Assembly (NCBI GenBank): GCA_049662565.1
Contig: JBATBW010000075.1
Coordinates: forward strand, 1 to 9,834
Source: JBATBW01 sp049662565
Lineage (GTDB): Bacteria > Bacillota_I > Bacilli_A > Erysipelotrichales > Erysipelotrichaceae
Direction: 5' to 3'
DNA: 9,834 nt
Shown: positions 7,401 to 9,834 of the stretch, one piece after another
How positions within the stretch are numbered: position 1 is the stretch's first letter
Layout: each line of letters starts with the position of its first letter
The notes under the pieces: generated by a model
The model's database searches: none
Told to the model about the DNA's origin: nothing
What the model saw: the letters and a program-made list of their open reading frames with translations, nothing else
Program-made: the position numbers and the translations under genes

Positions 7401-8584
7401 GTAGGATTAAATGGCATAGCCGTCATATGACTACCTAAACTAAATACTTCACGTAAAACATTACGTTTTTCTTTATTAATCAATGTACCTTCTGGATACA
7501 CAACATCGCCCTTTGCATCAAGAATATCGTGCGCAACAACATGATTTTGTAAACGATCAGCTAAAGCTAACTTAGTCTTAACTTTATGACGTCCAGTCTT
7601 TGTCAAATCATAACGACGGTAATCAAAGAAACGCGCATTCATCAATGCTACAGCCCCATCCAAAGTTGGAATTTCATCAACTCTTTGGTTAGTATAAACA
7701 CTAATTAATGCTTCATTAGTCGTCTTAATTTTACGATCTAAAGTCAATGTATTTACTAAATCTTCATAAGGACCAAAAAACGAAGTATACATCAATTTAT
7801 ACATTTGTAAAAATTCTGAATCTTCTTCATCTAAATTTCCAACACAAATATCATCACTAACCCGTAATTTTAAAGCCTCTAAAAAAGATTTCATGCCTAA
7901 ATTATCGAAACCATCTTCATTTCTATTTAAATTTAAACTCATCCCAATCGCTTTTAACAATAAACTAGCTAGCACTTTTCTCTTACGATCAATACTAATA
8001 TTTAATATTCTACCACTAGGCGCCTTTTTACTATCGCTCATCCACTCTAACCAAGTGCCACGAGCAGGAATAAATTCCGCCTCAAAGATTTCATTTAAGG
8101 TTTTGTCTTCTGTACCAATTTTAAAATATGCACCAGGTGAACGAACGATTTGCGATACGATAACCCTTTCTGCACCATTAATAATGAAAGTTCCAGTAGG
8201 AGTCATTAAAGGAAATTCGCCAAAGAAAACTTCTTCTTCCTTAGTGATAACTTCACCAGTCGCATTATCCTCCATAACTAATTCTAAACTAGCTTTTAAA
8301 GCAGCCGAATAAATACCTTCTCTTTCTTTACATTGTTCAATTGAATATTTAGGCTCATCAAAACGACACCCTTTAAAATTCAAGTGTATGTTTTTACCAT
8401 AGTTTTCAATTGGATAAATTTCATTAAAAACATCCTTCAAACCCTCTTCCAATAACCATTTAAAAGAATTTGTTTGAATTTCAACTAGATTCGGTAATGG
8501 CAAATTTCCGCTAACTTTTGAATAGTCACGACGAATCCCATTACGTCCAACATGAATTTCTTTGTAAGATTTTTTATTTTCCAT
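4478..8584 (-). CDS. rpoB: DNA-directed RNA polymerase subunit beta, unusually long
   Basis: The second-largest RNA polymerase subunit forms, with beta', the active-site cleft, and is the target of rifampicin. The product has 1368 residues, against roughly 1190 in B. subtilis as I recall it. Visible landmarks are the N-terminal LPNLVEIQTNSFKWLLEEGL (30-49), the protrusion GEFPLMTPTGTFIINGAERV (122-141), the rifampicin cluster and following conserved block (about 645-710), SPYVGTG (834-840), YEDAIIMSER (941-950), the active-site block GDKMAGRHGNKG (1092-1103) and the C-terminal clamp contact GGKAQNGGQRFGEMEVWALEA (1235-1255). The tail is acidic and variable. Two oddities stand out: Asn664 where E. 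coli has His526, and about 120 extra residues between 331 and 572 (see findings). The ATG at 8584 is preceded by GAGAGGA (8600-8594), 9 nt away, a moderate ribosome-binding site. The gene has its own predicted promoter at 8673-8701 and leads directly into rpoC. Confidence 0.99.
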   Translation of the reverse strand: MENKKSYKEIHVGRNGIRRDYSKVSGNLPLPNLVEIQTNSFKWLLEEGLKDVFNEIYPIENYGKNIHLNFKGCRFDEPKYSIEQCKEREGIYSAALKASLELVMEDNATGEVITKEEEVFFGEFPLMTPTGTFIINGAERVIVSQIVRSPGAYFKIGTEDKTLNEIFEAEFIPARGTWLEWMSDSKKAPSGRILNISIDRKRKVLASLLLKAIGMSLNLNRNEDGFDNLGMKSFLEALKLRVSDDICVGNLDEEDSEFLQMYKLMYTSFFGPYEDLVNTLTLDRKIKTTNEALISVYTNQRVDEIPTLDGAVALMNARFFDYRRYDLTKTGRHKVKTKLALADRLQNHVVAHDILDAKGDVVYPEGTLINKEKRNVLREVFSLGSHMTAMPFNPTFTYPDVVTVDLSHVNALVGRVLACDIDLEDMELEKGTVLTEKEISLLSDTYDKVDVFAGIFARKVETSKENIASVLNYGQRLFVIGKVVDNSGNVIVDNAYQLDCDSSSMALNAEQMDEIKKIGNVTVYLIGAAVSEVEAFADGSKDVVKLISSDPLTMKQCIIASDMYATFSYYLNMMDNFGFEDDIDQLGNRRIRSVGELIQNQFRVGLTRIEKSVKEKMSTIEMSTLTPKGVTNIKPLTMAIKEFYTSAQLSQFMDQTNPLSELTNKRRISALGPGGLTRERAGFEVRDVHSSHYGRICPIETPEGPNIGLITNLTTYGKISEYGFIQTPYRVVDKDYNVTEEVRYLTADEEIDYVIAQANEVVGGKLVNDTIVARTNGETVFVKKDAVQLVDVSPKQIVSVATACIPFLENDDASRALMGANMQRQAIPLLRPNSPYVGTGIEKYIARDSGSAVRAEDEGMVTYVDSEKICVAYAHEEKTYKLQKFVRSNAGTCINQRPIRKVGDKVVKGDILADGPSMQNGELALGQNVTIAFMTWYGYNYEDAIIMSERMQKDDVYTSIHIEVYETEVRKTKLGKEELTRDLPNVSEAATRHLDIRGIAAIGSEVKENDILVGKVTPKGQTDNPPEERLLYAIFGEKSKEVRDNSLKVPHGGAGIVQAVRIFKRSEGYDLPADVVEKVKVYVVQKRKISEGDKMAGRHGNKGVISKILPVEDMPFMADGTPVDIMLNPFGVPSRMNIGQVLEVHLGLAAKKLGIKFATSVFDGISNEELKEIMKEAGCSEDGKTILYDGRTGDPFDERVSVGVMYMIKLAHMVDDKLHARAVGPYSLVTQQPLGGKAQNGGQRFGEMEVWALEAYGASKTLQEILTIKSDDIVGRTKTYEAITKGKPIPESNIPESFRVLKNELQALAIDFRMLDEDGNEINKDSAEADKHVVADVMQETTIEAIVDDEELDGYTSFEEIDDIDDEE
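6869..7594 (-). other. expanded segment of RpoB with repeat-like modules
   Basis: This codes RpoB residues 331-572, between the conserved GRHKVKTKLALADRL and the segment ending FSYYLN. The same interval in B. subtilis RpoB, recalled from memory, is about 120 residues; here it is 242. Three stretches share a weak pattern. Residues 346-383 and 411-453 both read roughly V-x-A-x-D-I, then G-T and a K-E pair; residues 475-528 look like a more distant relative. This suggests growth by duplication of the module already present in ordinary RpoB. The frame is open throughout and base composition matches the flanks, so this is part of the protein and not an inserted element. Confidence 0.55.
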
Positions 8585-8672
8585 AAGACGCTATCCTCTC
8601 TATAATAATTCACAATAAACGCCAAAAAAACCGTATAATGGCCTTATTATAATTACTATTATGCAATTTACT
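8585..8672 (-). other. rpoB leader region
   Basis: This is the predicted untranslated leader, about 80 nt from a start near 8667 to the rpoB ATG. It is A+T-rich. It contains a second TATAAT (8651-8646) without a usable -35 box. A weak six-pair A/U stem (8651-8646 with 8639-8634) is followed, after CGG, by seven T (8630-8624). The stem is too weak and too far from the T-run for a confident attenuator. I see no known riboswitch or ribosomal-protein leader. Confidence 0.4.
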
Positions 8673-8701
8673 ATGTTATCAACACTTTGTCCATTTGTCA
8701 A
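8673..8701 (-). promoter_or_regulatory. extended -10 promoter for rpoBC
   Basis: The minus strand has a perfect TTGACA (8701-8696), a 17-nt spacer and TAACAT (8678-8673). A TGA directly before the -10 gives the TGn extension. The 25 bases before the -35 are A/T-rich and could act as an UP element. Transcription would start near 8667. This promoter would separate rpoBC output from the rplL operon, which is capped by the terminator at 9428-9456. No clear terminator of the methyltransferase gene is visible between 8702 and 8812. Confidence 0.8.
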
Positions 8702-8812
8702 TAGTTTTTGTAAAAATAATCATAAAAACCCCAAATAAAACAAAAATAGTGCTGTTTAACTAAAAAATATACCAATAATACCCTAAAAAGACAAAACTCC
8801 AATAAAATGTGA

Positions 8813-9400
8813 TCACTTAGCACAAATTACATAAAAACCCTTGTCCCGATCTAATATATCAACATGCGGAAAGACCTCTTTTAACCTTTTAATAGTACTA
8901 GGCGCCCCATGACTTTTACGCATGACAAAATACAAACACCCATCATCATTCAAATACTTCCTACTATTAACTAAAATATCTAAAACAACCTGCTTGCCCG
9001 CTCTAATTGGTGGATTAGTAATGATAATATCATATTTTTTAATCACATCACTATAAACATCACTACTATAAACATTCACAACCACACCATTAGTCCTAGC
9101 ATTAATCTTCGCCAATTCCAAAGCTCGATCATTCACATCAATCATATCCACACAAACATCAGCGAATTTTTTCTTCAAAACAACGCCCAGCAAACCAATA
9201 CCGCAACCAACATCTAATAAAGCACCATCAATACTCTCTTTAAATAATACATTGAGTAAAGCAAGCGATCCATAATCTAATTCACTTTTACTAAAAACTC
9301 CGTTATCCGAATGAAAAACAAAGTCAATATCATTAATTCGTTCTTTAATCACAATATCTTGATGTTTAACATTTACATCATTCTTAAAATAATGACTCAT
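8813..9400 (-). CDS. RsmC/YbxB-family rRNA guanine-N2 methyltransferase
   Basis: A 195-residue SAM-dependent methyltransferase of the RsmC type, expected to modify a guanine of 16S rRNA (G1207 in E. coli RsmC). The product shows the family-typical GVFSK (34-38), the SAM-binding glycine motif DVGCGIG (63-69), an acidic residue after the second strand in MIDVN (86-90) and the catalytic NPPIRAGK (129-136). It matches the single-domain Gram-positive form (B. subtilis YbxB is about 200 residues) and lacks the extra N-terminal domain of E. coli RsmC. The ATG at 9400 has Shine-Dalgarno GAGGTG (9411-9406) 5 nt upstream, and the stop is TGA. Its place between rplL and rpoB is conserved in Bacillota. 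Because it lies behind a strong terminator with no good promoter, I expect low expression by read-through. The family is secure; the exact target base is inferred. Confidence 0.92.
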   Translation of the reverse strand: MSHYFKNDVNVKHQDIVIKERINDIDFVFHSDNGVFSKSELDYGSLALLNVLFKESIDGALLDVGCGIGLLGVVLKKKFADVCVDMIDVNDRALELAKINARTNGVVVNVYSSDVYSDVIKKYDIIITNPPIRAGKQVVLDILVNSRKYLNDDGCLYFVMRKSHGAPSTIKRLKEVFPHVDILDRDKGFYVICAK

Positions 9401-9427
9401 ATGACCACCTCATTATAATATTACCAT

Positions 9428-9456
9428 AAAAAAAGCTTAAGATAGAATCTTAAGCT
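9428..9456 (-). terminator. intrinsic terminator after rplL
   Basis: On the minus strand AGCTTAAGAT (9456-9447) pairs perfectly with ATCTTAAGCT (9443-9434) around the loop TCT, directly followed by a run of T (9434-9428). The opposite strand lacks a T-run after the stem, so it acts only in the direction of rplL. It lies 17 nt past the rplL stop and ends 27 nt before the methyltransferase ATG. It probably ends most rplJ-rplL transcripts and leaves only partial read-through into the downstream gene. Confidence 0.93.
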
Positions 9457-9473
9457 AAAAAGTTTAAGTTAAA

Positions 9474-9834
9474 TTATTTAACTTCAACAACTGCACCAGC
9501 AGCCATTAATTTTTCTTTAATTTCATTAGCAGCTTCAGGAGCAATATTTTCTTTAATTGCACTAGGAACATTATCACATAAAGCTTTAGCTTCAACTAAA
9601 CCTAAACCAGTGATTTCTCTAACTGCTTTAATAACACCAACTTTGCTAGCTCCAACTTCTTTTAAGAATACGCTAACTTCAACTGGACCAGCAGCAACTG
9701 TTTCAGTAGCAGCAGCAACAGCTACAGGAGCAGCCGCAGTAACACCGAATTCTTCTTCGATTGCTTTTACTAAATCGTTAATTTCTAAAATTGTCATTTC
9801 TTTTAATGATGCAATAACATCAGCAGTATTTAAT
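9474..9834 (-). CDS. rplL: 50S ribosomal protein L7/L12, 5' end cut by the window edge
   Basis: L7/L12 is the multi-copy stalk protein of the large subunit that recruits translation GTPases. The frame stays open to the window edge: codons before the ATG at 9797 encode LNTADVIASLKE, which matches the usual L7/L12 N-terminus, so that ATG is internal (Met13 of the visible part). Only about two residues, Met plus one, should be missing, giving about 121 in all, the normal length. Visible parts are the N-terminal dimerisation helices (LNTADVIASL... to EEEFGV), an alanine-rich hinge (TAAAPVAVAAATETVAAGP) and the globular C-terminal domain with KVGVIKAVREITGLGLVEAK, which contacts the GTPases. The protein ends VEVK and the stop is TAA. 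rplJ is expected just outside the window. A strong terminator follows. Confidence 0.97.
   Translation of the reverse strand, partial: LNTADVIASLKEMTILEINDLVKAIEEEFGVTAAAPVAVAAATETVAAGPVEVSVFLKEVGASKVGVIKAVREITGLGLVEAKALCDNVPSAIKENIAPEAANEIKEKLMAAGAVVEVK

Noticed and set aside
7893..8312. Plus-strand open frame of 139 codons opposite rpoB
   Set aside because: It is antisense to a highly conserved part of rpoB, has no recognisable domain and arises from codon bias; the same holds for plus-strand frames at 821-1162 and 2198-2455.
8624..8651. Attenuator or terminator in the rpoB leader
   Set aside because: The stem is six A/U pairs only and is separated from the seven T by CGG; it is unlikely to stop polymerase.
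8813..8815. Mycoplasma-type code with TGA as tryptophan
   Set aside because: The methyltransferase ends at a TGA exactly at the expected family length, and conserved tryptophans in rpoB and rpoC are read from intact frames under the standard code.
9795..9797. ATG at 9797 as the rplL start
   Set aside because: The frame stays open upstream and encodes LNTADVIASLKE, the known L7/L12 N-terminus; no ribosome-binding site precedes this ATG. The true start lies just outside the window.

Overview
The window is a stretch of core chromosome from an A+T-rich member of the Bacillota (Firmicutes). It carries the classic 'rif' and 'str' ribosomal protein and RNA polymerase cluster, with every gene on the minus strand. 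In transcription order, from high to low coordinate, it runs rplL (5' end cut by the window edge), an rsmC/ybxB-type methyltransferase, rpoB, rpoC, rpsL and the first codons of rpsG. The methyltransferase between rplL and rpoB is the arrangement known from Bacillus subtilis. The beta' subunit lacks the large trigger-loop insertion of Proteobacteria, and S12 has the longer Gram-positive form. TAA, TAG and TGA all end genes, and the long frames stay open under the standard code, so this is not a TGA=Trp mycoplasma. An asparagine in RpoB at the E. coli His526 position, a very long RpoB and the A+T richness lead me to favour the Mollicutes/Erysipelotrichia side of the phylum; this placement is an inference of moderate confidence.

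Region 9474-9834 is rplL, ending at a strong intrinsic terminator (9428-9456). Region 8813-9400 is the methyltransferase, which lies behind that terminator and has no convincing promoter of its own. The gap 8585-8812 carries a strong predicted promoter for rpoB (8673-8701) and a leader of about 80 nt. rpoB (4478-8584) and rpoC (601-4461) are 16 bp apart, and the rpoC ribosome-binding site overlaps the rpoB stop codon. Five bases after the rpoC stop begins a consensus promoter (567-595) for rpsL-rpsG, whose predicted transcript opens with a long hairpin (525-556) and then has a shorter one (492-511) just before the rpsL Shine-Dalgarno. I see no terminator between rpoC and rpsL.

Together the genes encode the two large catalytic subunits of RNA polymerase and ribosomal proteins of the factor-binding stalk (L7/L12), the decoding centre (S12) and the 30S head (S7), plus a probable 16S rRNA modification enzyme. 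I found no mobile element, CRISPR array, tRNA or rRNA, and no new biological system. The points most worth a second look are the RpoB Asn at the rifampicin site, an extra stretch of roughly 120 residues in RpoB that looks built from repeats of a neighbouring module, and the promoter with structured leader squeezed between rpoC and rpsL.
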